A stretch of 64,000 bases of DNA from Oleispirillum naphthae. Its GTDB lineage: Bacteria > Pseudomonadota > Alphaproteobacteria > Rhodospirillales > Rhodospirillaceae. Shown piece by piece: positions 19,342 to 28,052 of this stretch; position 1 is the first letter of the stretch, and every line of letters begins with the position of its first letter. The stretch is taken from NCBI GenBank assembly GCA_027864655.1, contig JAQAZG010000002.1, forward strand, positions 248,001 to 312,000. The letters run 5' to 3'. Both the position numbers and the translations under genes were made by a program. The notes under the pieces are model-generated. The model did not search any database and was not told where the DNA came from. It worked only from the letters and a program-made list of their open reading frames with translations.

Positions 19342-20922
19342 TCAGGCGGCGGCGGGTTCCTCCGCCGCTGCGTGGCGGATCAGGTAGTCGAAGGCGGAGA
19401 GCGCCGCCTTCGCGCCGTCGCCCATGGAGATGACGATCTGCTTGTAGGGCGCGGTGGTGGCGTCGCCCGCGGCGAACACGCCGGGGAGAGAGGTCGCGCC
19501 GCGCGCATCCACCTCGATTTCGCCGCGCGGGGTCAGCGCCAGCGTATCCTTCAGCCACTCGGTGTTGGGCACCAGGCCGATCTGCACGAAGATGCCGTCG
19601 AGGTCGAGGCGGAAAAGCTCGTTGCGGCTGCGGTCCTGGTAGGTGAGGCCGGTGACCTTGTCGCCGTCGCCGTGCACTTCCGTCGTCATCGCCGAGGTGA
19701 TCACCGAGACGTTGGGCAGGCTGGTGAGTTTGTCCTGGAGCACCGCATCGGCGCGGAGCTTGTTGTCGAACTCGATGAGGGTGACGTGGGCGACGATGCC
19801 CGCAAGGTCGATCGCCGCCTCGACGCCGGAGTTGCCGCCGCCGATCACCGCGACGCGCTTGCCCTTGAACAGCGGGCCGTCGCAGTGGGGGCAGAAGGCG
19901 ACGCCCTTGTTGCGGTATTCCGCCTCGCCCGGCACGTTCATCAGCCGCCAGCGCGCGCCGGTGGAGAGGATGACCGTGCGTGCCTTCACCGATGCGCCGC
20001 CCGCGAGCCGCACCTCGACGAGGCCGCCCTCGGTCTTGGCGGGGATGAGCCTTTCCGCGCGTTGCAGGTTCATGATGTCCACGTCGTAGGCGCGCACGTG
20101 GGCTTCCAGCGCCGCGGCGAGCTTGGGGCCTTCGGTGTGCGGCACCGAGATCAGGTTCTCGATCGCCAGGGTGTCGTGCACCTGGCCGCCGAAGCGCTCC
20201 GCCACCACGCCGGTGCGGATGCCCTTGCGCGCCGCATAGACCGCCGCCGCCGCGCCCGCCGGGCCGCCGCCGACGACGAGCACGTCGAAGGCTTCCTTGC
20301 CCCTGATCTTTTCCGTCTCGCGCGCCGCCGCGCCGGTATCCAGCAGGGCGAGAATCTGCTCCAGGGTCATCCGTCCCTGGGAGAACGGCTTGCCGTTGAG
20401 GAAGATCGCGGGCACCGCCATCACCTGGCGGGTTTCCACCTCGGCGGGGAACAGCGCGCCGTCGATGGCGACATGGCGGATGCGCGGGTTGAGGATGCTC
20501 ATCAGGTTGAGCGCCTGCACCACGTCCGGGCAGTTCTGGCAGGACAGCGAGAAGTAGGTCTCGAAGCGGAAGTCGCCTTCCAGCGCTTGGATCTGCGCCG
20601 CCACGTCCGGGTCGGTCTTGGCAGGGTGGCCGCCGGCGTGCAGAAGCGCCAGCACCAGGGAGTTGAACTCGTGCCCCATCGGGATGCCCGCGAACTCCAC
20701 GCCGATATCGGTTCCGGCGCGGCGGATGGCGAACGAGGGCGCGCGGTCGGCGCGGCCGGTCTCGACGAGGGTGAGGGCGTCCGAAAGCGGCTGGATTTCG
20801 CGCAGCAGTTCCCGCAACTCGGCGGACTTTTCGCTGTCGTCGAGGGTGGCGACGATCTCCACCGGCTGCGCGATGTGCGCGAGGTAGCCCTTGAGCTGTT
20901 CCTTCAGGCTGGCATCCAACAC
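19342..20922 (-). CDS. ahpF: alkyl hydroperoxide reductase subunit F
   Basis: A 526 aa NADH-dependent flavoprotein that reduces AhpC. Two N-terminal thioredoxin-like folds carry [10 protein letters not shown] (CxxC near residue 128). The FAD loop [19 protein letters not shown] follows at about 215, then the thioredoxin-reductase-type redox motif [11 protein letters not shown] near 345 and the NADH loop [16 protein letters not shown]. The C-terminal [28 protein letters not shown] is standard. The start is GTG (20922), set by AGGAG eight bases upstream. It follows ahpC after 116 bp that contain two strong hairpins. Confidence 0.97.
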   Translation of the reverse strand: MLDASLKEQLKGYLAHIAQPVEIVATLDDSEKSAELRELLREIQPLSDALTLVETGRADRAPSFAIRRAGTDIGVEFAGIPMGHEFNSLVLALLHAGGHPAKTDPDVAAQIQALEGDFRFETYFSLSCQNCPDVVQALNLMSILNPRIRHVAIDGALFPAEVETRQVMAVPAIFLNGKPFSQGRMTLEQILALLDTGAAARETEKIRGKEAFDVLVVGGGPAGAAAAVYAARKGIRTGVVAERFGGQVHDTLAIENLISVPHTEGPKLAAALEAHVRAYDVDIMNLQRAERLIPAKTEGGLVEVRLAGGASVKARTVILSTGARWRLMNVPGEAEYRNKGVAFCPHCDGPLFKGKRVAVIGGGNSGVEAAIDLAGIVAHVTLIEFDNKLRADAVLQDKLTSLPNVSVITSAMTTEVHGDGDKVTGLTYQDRSRNELFRLDLDGIFVQIGLVPNTEWLKDTLALTPRGEIEVDARGATSLPGVFAAGDATTAPYKQIVISMGDGAKAALSAFDYLIRHAAAEEPAAA

Positions 20923-20958
20923 GGCGGGGCTCCTTGTTTTTCAGGATTTTTTGGGTGG

Positions 20959-21027
20959 GCGCGATCCCGGGAGGATGGGATCGCGCGCTCTCTCAGGGAA
21001 GGGGTCCGGGCGGCGGGGTCGCCGCCC
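20959..21027 (-). promoter_or_regulatory. two intercistronic hairpins between ahpC and ahpF
   Basis: Stem 1: GGGCGGCG (21008-21015) with CGCCGCCC (21020-21027). Stem 2: GCGCGATCCC (20959-20968) with GGGATCGCGC (20977-20986). Neither is followed by a T run on the minus strand. They lie between the ahpC stop and the ahpF ribosome site and probably limit read-through or stabilise the ahpC message, so that peroxiredoxin exceeds its reductase. Confidence 0.55.
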
Positions 21028-21038
21028 GTTGGGGGAGA

Positions 21039-21602
21039 TCAGATCTTGCCGACGAGGTCGAGCGACGGGGCGAGGGTCTTTTCGCCCTCGTGCCACTTCG
21101 CGGGGCAGACCTCGCCCGGGTGGGCGGCGACGTACTGCGCCGCCTTGACCTTGCGCAGCAGTTCCTTGGCGTCGCGGCCGATGCCGCCGGCGTTGATCTC
21201 GACGATCTGAATCTTGCCGTCCGGATCGATGACGAAGGTGCCGCGGTCGGCCAGCCCGGCGTCCTCGATCATCACGTCGAAGTTGCGGGAGACCGCGCCG
21301 GTCGGGTCGCCGACCATGGTGTAGCGGATCTTCTTCACCGCATCCGAGGTGTCGTGCCAGGCCTTGTGGGAGAAGTGGGTGTCGGTGGAGACGCTGTAGA
21401 TCTCCACGCCCAGCTTCTGGAATTCGGCGTAGTTGTCGGCCAGGTCCTCGAGCTCGGTCGGGCAGACGAAGGTGAAGTCGGCGGGATAGAAGAACACCAC
21501 GGACCACTTGCCCTTGAGGTGGGAGTCATCGACCTCGACGAACTTGCCGTTCTTGAAGGCCTGAGCCTTGAAAGGCTTCACGGGGGTGTTGATCAGGGAC
21601 AT
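21039..21602 (-). CDS. ahpC: alkyl hydroperoxide reductase subunit C (peroxiredoxin)
   Basis: A 187 aa two-cysteine peroxiredoxin that destroys hydrogen peroxide and organic peroxides. The peroxidatic Cys47 lies in [13 protein letters not shown] and the resolving Cys166 in [10 protein letters not shown], both at the positions known for E. coli AhpC. Length and motifs are complete. ahpF lies downstream. The upstream 270 bp contains two inverted repeats that could bind a redox regulator, but no clear OxyR pattern was found. Confidence 0.97.
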   Translation of the reverse strand: MSLINTPVKPFKAQAFKNGKFVEVDDSHLKGKWSVVFFYPADFTFVCPTELEDLADNYAEFQKLGVEIYSVSTDTHFSHKAWHDTSDAVKKIRYTMVGDPTGAVSRNFDVMIEDAGLADRGTFVIDPDGKIQIVEINAGGIGRDAKELLRKVKAAQYVAAHPGEVCPAKWHEGEKTLAPSLDLVGKI

Positions 21603-21668
21603 GTCGTTTCTCCAGGGGTTGGACTGAAATCTGCGCCATCCTGGATCGGCGGTTTGATCTATGAAATC

Positions 21669-21701
21669 CGGTTTTCTATGTATTTCCGATCTAGAAAACC
21701 G
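21669..21701. promoter_or_regulatory. inverted repeat upstream of ahpC
   Basis: Perfect 10-bp arms CGGTTTTCTA (21669-21678) and TAGAAAACCG (21692-21701) are separated by 13 bp, centred about 85 bp before the ahpC ATG. The dyad is AT-rich within a GC-rich genome and is a good operator candidate for peroxide-responsive control of ahpCF. The binding protein is not known. Confidence 0.5.
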
Positions 21702-21785
21702 ATCCTTGGCGGCGCGGAAAGAACCCAGGAAAATCAGGGGTTTGGGGGTGCGGCGAGGTCATGAATGAATATAACGTAAGTTATA

Positions 21786-21809
21786 AGTTATTGCAAAACA
21801 GCAATAATT
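21786..21809. promoter_or_regulatory. second inverted repeat between acdR and ahpC
   Basis: TTATTGC (21788-21794) and GCAATAA (21801-21807) flank AAAACA; the stem extends to nine pairs with one G-T. It lies about 65 bp after the acdR stop, so it could end that transcript or be a distal operator for ahpC. Confidence 0.4.
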
Positions 21810-21872
21810 CATGGGTGTGGCAGGGCTGCTGCCCTTTCCCGGCGGCGCCGCGCCGGAGCGAATCGCTCCGGT

Positions 21873-22337
21873 TCAGAAGTCGAGGGCGGCGTTGTCCACC
21901 ACCTCCTTCATCACGAAGAAGGTGCGGGTCTGGCGCACCCCGGGCAGGGCGATCAGCTGCTGGCCGTGGATGCGGTTGAAGTCCGCCATGTCGCCGACGC
22001 GGATTTTCAGGAAGTAGTCGAAATCCCCCGCCACCAGGTGGCAGTCGAGGATGAAGGGCAGGGCGGCCACGGCTTTTTCGAACTCCGCGAAGCTGTCCGG
22101 CGTCGAGCGGTCGAGCACCACGCCGACCACCACCAGCGCGCCGCGATCCACCTTCTGCGGCGTCACCATGGCGCGCACCTGGCGGATGTAGCCCTCGGCG
22201 AACAGGCGCTGGGTGCGGCGATGGCAGGTGGCGGGGCTTGCCCCCACGGCCTGCGCCAGATCGGCGTTGGAGAGGCGGCCGTTCTTCTGTAGCAGGCGCA
22301 GCATTTTCAGGTCGATCGGGTCGAGGTCGTGAGGCAT
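21873..22337 (-). CDS. acdR: Lrp/AsnC-family regulator, probable AcdR
   Basis: A 154 aa regulator. The N-terminal helix-turn-helix is LDPIDLKMLRLLQKNGRLSNADLAQAVGASPATCHRRTQRL; the C-terminal RAM/AsnC ligand-binding domain includes VAALPFILDCHLVAGDFDYFLKIRVGDM. It is transcribed divergently from the ACC deaminase gene with 160 bp between. That arrangement is the one known for acdR and acdS in plant-associated proteobacteria such as Azospirillum, where AcdR activates acdS. The role is inferred from this context. A CCGGAGCGA/TCGCTCCGG hairpin abuts the stop. Confidence 0.8.
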   Translation of the reverse strand: MPHDLDPIDLKMLRLLQKNGRLSNADLAQAVGASPATCHRRTQRLFAEGYIRQVRAMVTPQKVDRGALVVVGVVLDRSTPDSFAEFEKAVAALPFILDCHLVAGDFDYFLKIRVGDMADFNRIHGQQLIALPGVRQTRTFFVMKEVVDNAALDF

Positions 22338-22497
22338 GAGAGAATCTTCCGTTAGAAGCAGAAAAATCGGGATTTTAATCCAACTTCAGTGAGATAAAAT
22401 AAAATATCATCCGAGTTCATGGCCGCATTCGAGAGCACCTTCCGCGCGATAGATGCTAGCTTCCGGGCATCGCAACGGCAAGCGGAAGGGAGCCCCC
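22338..22497. promoter_or_regulatory. divergent acdR-acdS control region
   Basis: This AT-rich 160-bp region contains GGATT-TT-AATCC (22370-22381), a short Lrp-like dyad, and GATA-N8-TATC (22393-22408). A GATAGATGCTAGC segment at 22448-22460 may supply the acdS -10. These are candidates for AcdR sites; none is proven. Confidence 0.4.
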
Positions 22498-23511
22498 ATG
22501 CTGGAAAAATTCGAGCGCTACCCGCTCACCTTCGGTCCCACCCACATCGAAAAGCTCGCCCGCCTCGGAGGCCATCTCGGCGGCGGCGTGGAGATCTACG
22601 CCAAGCGCGAGGACTGCAACTCCGGCCTCGCCTTCGGCGGCAACAAGCTGCGCAAGATGGAATACATCATCCCCGACGCCATCGCCTCGGGCGCGGACAC
22701 CCTGGTCTCGATCGGCGGCGTGCAGTCCAACCATACCCGCATGGTCGCCGCGGTGGCCGCCAAGATCGGCATGAAGTGCCGCCTGGTGCAGGAAAGCTGG
22801 GTGCCGCACGAGGACGCGGTGTACGACCGCGTCGGCAACATCCAGCTGAGCCGCATTCTCGGCGCGGACGTGCGCCTGGTCGATCGGGGCTTCGACATCG
22901 GCATCCGCGCCAGCTGGGAAGCCGCGCTGGAAGACGTGAAGGCCAAGGGCGGCAAGCCCTATGCGATTCCCGCCGGAGCCTCGGTGCACAAGTACGGCGG
23001 TTTGGGCTACGTCGGCTTCGCCGAGGAAGTGCGCGCCCAGGAAAAGGACCTGGGCTTCGCCTTCGACTATATCGTGGTGTGCACGGTCACCGGCTCCACC
23101 CACGCAGGCATGCTGGTGGGCTTCGCCGCCGATGGGCGCGAACGCAGGGTGATCGGCATCGACGCCTCGGCGACGCCGCGGCAGACCCGCGAGCAGGTGC
23201 TGGAAATCGCCACCCGCACCGCCGGGCTGGTGGAACTGGACAAGACACTCACCCTCGACGACGTGGTGCTGATCGAAGACTACGCCTACCCGCACTACGG
23301 CGTGCCGTCGGAGGAAACCAAGGAGGCGATCCGCCTCACCGCCCGCCTCGAAGGGATGATCACCGACCCGGTCTACGAGGGCAAATCCATGCAGGGCCTG
23401 ATCGACCTGGTGAAGAAAGGCTACTTCCCCAAGGGCGCGAAAATCCTCTACGCCCACCTCGGCGGCGCACCGGCGCTCAGCGGCTATGGCTACGCCTTCC
23501 GCAACGGCTGA
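22498..23511 (+). CDS. acdS: 1-aminocyclopropane-1-carboxylate deaminase
   Basis: A 337 aa PLP enzyme that breaks ACC, the plant ethylene precursor, into 2-oxobutyrate and ammonia. The residues that separate true ACC deaminases from D-cysteine desulfhydrases are present one position off the Pseudomonas numbering: Lys50 (GGNKLRK) for PLP, Ser77 (VQSNHT), Tyr267 (YPHYGVP), Tyr293 and Glu294 (VYEGKSM) and Leu321 (YAHLGG). Length is typical. GGAAGGG precedes the ATG. The divergent Lrp-type gene is its likely regulator. It implies association with plants or with ACC-containing material. Confidence 0.95.
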   Translation: MLEKFERYPLTFGPTHIEKLARLGGHLGGGVEIYAKREDCNSGLAFGGNKLRKMEYIIPDAIASGADTLVSIGGVQSNHTRMVAAVAAKIGMKCRLVQESWVPHEDAVYDRVGNIQLSRILGADVRLVDRGFDIGIRASWEAALEDVKAKGGKPYAIPAGASVHKYGGLGYVGFAEEVRAQEKDLGFAFDYIVVCTVTGSTHAGMLVGFAADGRERRVIGIDASATPRQTREQVLEIATRTAGLVELDKTLTLDDVVLIEDYAYPHYGVPSEETKEAIRLTARLEGMITDPVYEGKSMQGLIDLVKKGYFPKGAKILYAHLGGAPALSGYGYAFRNG

Positions 23512-23526
23512 CGCCCGGCCGAAACC

Positions 23527-23707
23527 CCAAAACTTTGCGAGGGGACACGGCCCCCTCGCGCACCCCGTAACTTCAATTTTTGCGCGTAGCGCGATAGGCC
23601 TGCGGCGGTTGCCGCAAAGATGTTGTCTGCCGCTGAGCGGCGAAAAACCAGTTATGGGGGGGCGGGGGGGCCGAGTCTCTCCGCAAAGTTTTTTCTTTTT
23701 CTTCAAC
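23527..23707. repeat. palindromic intergenic element, copy between acdS and malQ
   Basis: Left arm: AAAACTTTGCGAGGGG with its complement CCCCTCGC, then ACCCCGTAAC and TTTTTGCGCGTAGCGC. Right arm: AAAAACCAGTTATGGGG, then a decayed hairpin around CCGAGTC and CGCAAAGTTTTTTC. It fills nearly all of the gap between the convergent acdS and malQ stops. The right arm has diverged most of the four intact copies. The T-rich end at 23688-23700 could terminate plus-strand transcription. Confidence 0.7.
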
Positions 23708-23710
23708 CGC

Positions 23711-25888
23711 CTAACGCTCGCGGCGGATTGCCGCCACGGCGGTGCGCACCGCCGGGTTGGCGGCGATCTTGTTCGCGGCGAGTTTCATCCGGCGGCTCCA
23801 GTTGGGGTGTTCGGCCACCGTGCCCGGCAGGTTGATCTGGGTATCCTCGGCCAGCATGTCGCCGACGTTGACCATGAGCAGCGCCGAGGGGGGGCGCGCG
23901 GCGAAGCGCAGCACCGAGGCGGTGAGCGCGGCGAGCGCCTCCGGCGTCGCCTGCGCCGGGTCGGCGGCGGGCGGCGGCTCGGGGGAGAGGCCCTGGTCCG
24001 CCAGCGCGCCTGCGAGCGCGGCGCGCTCTTCCGCGCGGTTGCGGCTTTCGGTTTCCGCCTCTTCCGGCCCGCCGAACAGCCCGATCTCCGCGCGCAGGGC
24101 GACGTCGCGCCCCTGCCAGTGCCCGGCGATGGTGGGCATGTCGTGGGTGGTGGGGGTGACCAGCGCCAGCGGCGGATAGGCCTCCGGCCGCTTGAACAGG
24201 CCGGACGGCCACTTCTCGAAATAGAGCACGCGGTAGGAGAGCAGGCGTTCCGCCGCCATGCGGGCGCGGCAGGCGTCCGGCACCGTGCCCAGGTCCTCGC
24301 CGATCACCACGCAGCGGTTGCGCACGCTTTCCAGCGCGACGATGGCGAGGAGATCGTCGAACGGATAGGAGACGTAGGCGCCTTCGGCCACCCCGGTGCC
24401 GTTGGGAATCCAGAACAGCCGCATCAGCCCCATCACGTGGTCGAGGCGCAAGGCCGCGGCGTGGCGCATGTTGGCGCGCAGGAGCGCGGCGAACCCGGCA
24501 TAGGCGTCGTCGCGCATGCGGTGCGGGTGCGGCGGCGGCAGGCCCCAGTCCTGGCCCACCGCGCTGAAGGCGTCCGGCGGCGCGCCGAAGGAGGCGCCGG
24601 TGACCAGGCCGCCCTGGTTCGCCCAGGCGTCCGCGCCGTCGGCGCTCGCCCCGATGGCGAGGTCGCGGTAGAGACCGACGCCGGGATTGCGCCGCGCCGC
24701 CGCGGCGAGCTGGCCTTCCGCCAGCCATTGCAGGAAGGCGTGGAAGGTGACGCGCCCGGCATTGGCCAGCGCATAGGCCGCCACCTCGGGGCTGTCCGGG
24801 TCCTGGAAGGGGGCGGGCCAGGTGTTCCACGGCAGGCCGCCCATGGTCTCGTGCAGGGCGGAGAACTCGGCGAAGCGGCGCAGCGAATCTCCACCCTCGA
24901 CGCAGAACGCCTCGAACGCCGCGGTCTTTTCCGCCGGCATTTCCAGGAAGTCGGCATAGAGCGCGGCAAGCGCCTTGAACTTCGCGTCGCTCACCGCCGG
25001 ATAGTCGATGAGGCCGCGCCGCTTGGCCGCGCGCAGGGTCTTTTTCACACAGTCGCGGGCGGTGAAGGCGTCGAGGCCGGGGCTCGCGATGCCGATTTCG
25101 TCCACCGCGATCATCAGCGGGTTGAGGAACACCCGGCTCGACGGCGAGTACGGGCTGCACGCATCCGGCCAGGGCGGAAACAGGGCGTGCAGCGGGTTGA
25201 TGCCGAGCATCGCCGCGCCGAGCTTTCCGGCCTCCGCCATCGCCTCTTCGAGCGCCGCGAAATCGCCGACGCCCCAGTCCTTGGCGCGCTTGAGGCCGTA
25301 GAGCTGGCAGGCCAGTCCCCAGCGCCGTTCACCCGCCGCCATCCAGCCGGGCACATAGGCGGCGGGCGGCGCGACGATGACGCGGGTGCGCGCATTCCGC
25401 CCGGCGAAACGGACGCTGAGGGTGTGGTAGCCCTCGGGCAGGGGGGTGGGCAGGTCGAGGCGGCGGCGCGCCACGGTGCGTCCGCCGATATCGGCCATCG
25501 CCACCACCGGCAGGGCGCAGGCGGGCGGCGCGTCTTCGTGCACGTCGCCGTTTTCCACCTCGAGCCGCCAGCCGAGGCGGGAGAAGGCGAGTTCGTCGGG
25601 CACCGCCACCTCCACCGAAACCGGGGTGTCCGGTGCGAAGCGGCGCACCACCACCACCGGCGGCAGCAGGTCGCGCCACGGGCGCTCGCGCCAGGCGGTG
25701 AGGCTTTGCGCCGCTTCGGCGTCGGTGGCGGCGGAAATCCCCATGGCGGCGAGGATGGCGCGTTTGGTCGCATCCGAGGTGACGTGCAGGGTGCCCGCGA
25801 TGTCCCAGTAGTCGCGGTGAATCCCCGCCTCTTCGGCCAGTTGGCCGAGGGCTTGCACGGGCTCCACGGGGGAAAGCGGACGGGACAA
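23711..25888 (-). CDS. malQ: 4-alpha-glucanotransferase (amylomaltase)
   Basis: MalQ transfers maltodextrin segments between alpha-1,4 glucans, recycling short chains from glycogen breakdown. The 725 aa product has an N-terminal carbohydrate-binding extension followed by the GH77 barrel. Motifs are GWGVGDF-like KDWGVGDF, SPYSPSSRVFLNPL, LRLDHVMGLMRLFWIPNG with the catalytic Asp, IGEDLGTVPD with the catalytic Glu, and TTHDMPTIAGHWQG with the transition-state Asp. The start is uncertain: no ATG fits. TTG at 25888 has AGGAAGGA upstream and overlaps the glgX end; TTG at 25897 is an alternative. It is the last gene of the glgB-glgX-malQ operon. Confidence 0.92.
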   Translation of the reverse strand: MSRPLSPVEPVQALGQLAEEAGIHRDYWDIAGTLHVTSDATKRAILAAMGISAATDAEAAQSLTAWRERPWRDLLPPVVVVRRFAPDTPVSVEVAVPDELAFSRLGWRLEVENGDVHEDAPPACALPVVAMADIGGRTVARRRLDLPTPLPEGYHTLSVRFAGRNARTRVIVAPPAAYVPGWMAAGERRWGLACQLYGLKRAKDWGVGDFAALEEAMAEAGKLGAAMLGINPLHALFPPWPDACSPYSPSSRVFLNPLMIAVDEIGIASPGLDAFTARDCVKKTLRAAKRRGLIDYPAVSDAKFKALAALYADFLEMPAEKTAAFEAFCVEGGDSLRRFAEFSALHETMGGLPWNTWPAPFQDPDSPEVAAYALANAGRVTFHAFLQWLAEGQLAAAARRNPGVGLYRDLAIGASADGADAWANQGGLVTGASFGAPPDAFSAVGQDWGLPPPHPHRMRDDAYAGFAALLRANMRHAAALRLDHVMGLMRLFWIPNGTGVAEGAYVSYPFDDLLAIVALESVRNRCVVIGEDLGTVPDACRARMAAERLLSYRVLYFEKWPSGLFKRPEAYPPLALVTPTTHDMPTIAGHWQGRDVALRAEIGLFGGPEEAETESRNRAEERAALAGALADQGLSPEPPPAADPAQATPEALAALTASVLRFAARPPSALLMVNVGDMLAEDTQINLPGTVAEHPNWSRRMKLAANKIAANPAVRTAVAAIRRER

Positions 25889-25893
25889 AGGGG

Positions 25894-28050
25894 TCAATCC
25901 TTCCTGGCGGCGGGTTTCTCTATGGGTTCGGCGTGGATGAGAATGGCGAGCGCCCGGCCCTGTAGCGGGTAGACCTCGCCCGCGCGGAAGAGCGGCCGGG
26001 CGTTCTTCGCGAAGGGGCGGGCATTGGAGGTGTCGATCAGCGCGCGCCAGCTGCGCCCGAGTTCGGTTCCGGGCAGGCGGAACGGCACGGTGCCGTAGTG
26101 CGCGTTCATCAGCACGATGAACTGCTCGTCGTCGAGGCTGGCGCCATGGCGGGAGAAGTAGGCGCCGCTCTCGCCGCCCAAATGGAAGCCGAGGCAGCGC
26201 GCATACGACAGCCCCCAGTCTTCGGGCGCGAGTTCGCCGCCGCGCGGGGAAAGCCAGGTGATGTCCTTGAGCGGCCCCTTGCCGAGCTTGCGCCCGTGGA
26301 AGAAGCGCGGCCGCCGGAACACCGGGTGGTCGCGCCGGAGCTTGGCGACGGTGCGCACGAAGTCGAGGAAGTCGCGGTCGTCGTCGTCCATCTCGGTCCA
26401 GGAGAGCCAGCTGATCTCGTTGTCCTGGCAATAGGCGTTGTTGTTGCCTTTCTGGGTGCGGCCGATCTCGTCGCCCGCGGTCAGCATCGGGATCCCCTGG
26501 GAGAGCAGCAGCGTGGCGATGACGTTGCGCTTCTGGCGCATGCGCATGGCGCGGATTTCCGGGTCGTCGGTGGGGCCCTCGACGCCGCAGTTCCAGGAGA
26601 GGTTGTAGTCGCTGCCGTCGCGGTTGTCTTCCTGGTTGGCCTCGTTGTGCTTGCGCTCGTAGCTGACGAGGTCGGCGAGGGTGAAGCCGTCGTGCGCGGT
26701 GACGAAGTTGACCGAGGCGCGGGGGCGGCGGCCCTGGTGTTCGAACAGGGAGGAGGAGCCGGTGATGCTGGAGGCGAAATCGCCCATCAGGCCGGAATCG
26801 CCGCGCCAGAACTGCCGCACCTTGTTGCGGTAGATGTCGTTCCACTCCGACCAGCCGGGCGGGAACTGCCCGAGCTGGTAGCCGTTGGGGCCGAGATCCC
26901 ACGGCTCGGCGATCATCTTGATCTTGGAGAGCACCGGGTCCTGGCGCACCGCGGCGAGGAAGGGACTCTCCTGCGAATAGGCGTCCGGCGCGCGGGCGAG
27001 CGAGGTGGCGAGGTCGAAACGGAAGCCGTCCACCTGCATCACCTCCACCCAATAGCGCAGGGAGTCCATCACCATCTGCAGCACGCGGGGGTGCGCCAGG
27101 TTGAAGGTGTTGCCGCAGCCGGTGAAATCGGTGTAGTAGCGCCGGTCGTCGCGGTTGAGGCGGTAGTAGCTGGCGTTGTCGATGCCGCGGAAGGACAGCG
27201 TCGGTCCGAGGTGGTTGCCCTCGCCCGAGTGGTTGAACACCACGTCGAGAATCACCTGGATGCCCGCATCGTGCAGCAGGTTCACCATGGTGCGGAACTC
27301 GGCGATGTTGCGGCCCGAGAGGTAGCGCGGCGACGGCGCGAAGAAGTTGAGCGGGTTGTAGCCCCAATAGTTGCGCAGGCCGCGCTCCACCAGGTGCTGC
27401 TCATCGACGCTGGGGTGGATCGGCAGAAGCTCCACCACGTTGACGCCGAGCGACTTCAGGTGCGCGACGATGGGGGCGGAGCCCAGGCCCGCGAAGGTGC
27501 CGCGGCGCGGCAGCGGCAGGTTGGGGTGGCGGATCGTCATGCCGCGGACGTGCAGTTCGTAGAACAGGGAGTCCTGCCACGGCACGTCCGGCGATGCGGT
27601 GAGGTGGCGGCCCTGCGGCGTCTCCACGACGATGCCCTTGGGCACGGTGCGCGCGTTGTCCTGGCGGTTGTAGGAGAGGTCGCCGCGCGGATGGTCGAGG
27701 CGGTAGCCGTAGTTGTTGCGGTGCCAGATGATCTCGCCCGACAGCGACTTGGCGTAGGGATCGACCAGCAGCTTGTTGGGGTTGAAACGGTGCCCGGCGG
27801 AGGGCTCGTAGGGGCCGTGGACGCGGTAGCCGTAGAGCTGGCCCGGCTTCACCTCGGGGAGGAAGCCGTGCCACACCTGATCGGTGTATTCCGGCAGGGT
27901 GATGCGCTCCAGCTCCTTCTTGCCCGCGGCGTCGAACAGGCACAGCTCCACCGCCTCGGCATTGACCGAGAAGAGGGCGAAGTTGGTGCCCTTGCCGTCC
28001 CATGTGGCGCCCAGGGGAGAGGGCCTGCCGGGCCAGACGACGGTTGCCAT
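25894..28050 (-). CDS. glgX: glycogen debranching enzyme GlgX
   Basis: GlgX (isoamylase type, GH13) removes alpha-1,6 branches from phosphorylase-limited glycogen. The 718 aa product begins with a CBM48 domain (PLGATWDGKGTNFALFSVNA) and continues with the barrel motifs VILDVVFNHSGEG, VDGFRFDLATSLAR with the nucleophile Asp, MIAEPWDLG with the acid Glu, and FVTAHDGFTLADLVSY. The stop of glgB is 2 bp upstream of its ATG, so the genes are translationally linked. Confidence 0.96.
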   Translation of the reverse strand: MATVVWPGRPSPLGATWDGKGTNFALFSVNAEAVELCLFDAAGKKELERITLPEYTDQVWHGFLPEVKPGQLYGYRVHGPYEPSAGHRFNPNKLLVDPYAKSLSGEIIWHRNNYGYRLDHPRGDLSYNRQDNARTVPKGIVVETPQGRHLTASPDVPWQDSLFYELHVRGMTIRHPNLPLPRRGTFAGLGSAPIVAHLKSLGVNVVELLPIHPSVDEQHLVERGLRNYWGYNPLNFFAPSPRYLSGRNIAEFRTMVNLLHDAGIQVILDVVFNHSGEGNHLGPTLSFRGIDNASYYRLNRDDRRYYTDFTGCGNTFNLAHPRVLQMVMDSLRYWVEVMQVDGFRFDLATSLARAPDAYSQESPFLAAVRQDPVLSKIKMIAEPWDLGPNGYQLGQFPPGWSEWNDIYRNKVRQFWRGDSGLMGDFASSITGSSSLFEHQGRRPRASVNFVTAHDGFTLADLVSYERKHNEANQEDNRDGSDYNLSWNCGVEGPTDDPEIRAMRMRQKRNVIATLLLSQGIPMLTAGDEIGRTQKGNNNAYCQDNEISWLSWTEMDDDDRDFLDFVRTVAKLRRDHPVFRRPRFFHGRKLGKGPLKDITWLSPRGGELAPEDWGLSYARCLGFHLGGESGAYFSRHGASLDDEQFIVLMNAHYGTVPFRLPGTELGRSWRALIDTSNARPFAKNARPLFRAGEVYPLQGRALAILIHAEPIEKPAARKD

Positions 28051-28052
28051 GC

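Noticed and set aside
21651-21701. OxyR binding site upstream of ahpC
   Set aside because: The ATAG/CTAT elements do not fall at the 11-base spacing required; only an unrelated dyad is clear.
22498-23511. D-cysteine desulfhydrase instead of ACC deaminase
   Set aside because: Glu294 and Leu321 are present at the positions that mark true ACC deaminases, and an acdR-like gene is divergent.
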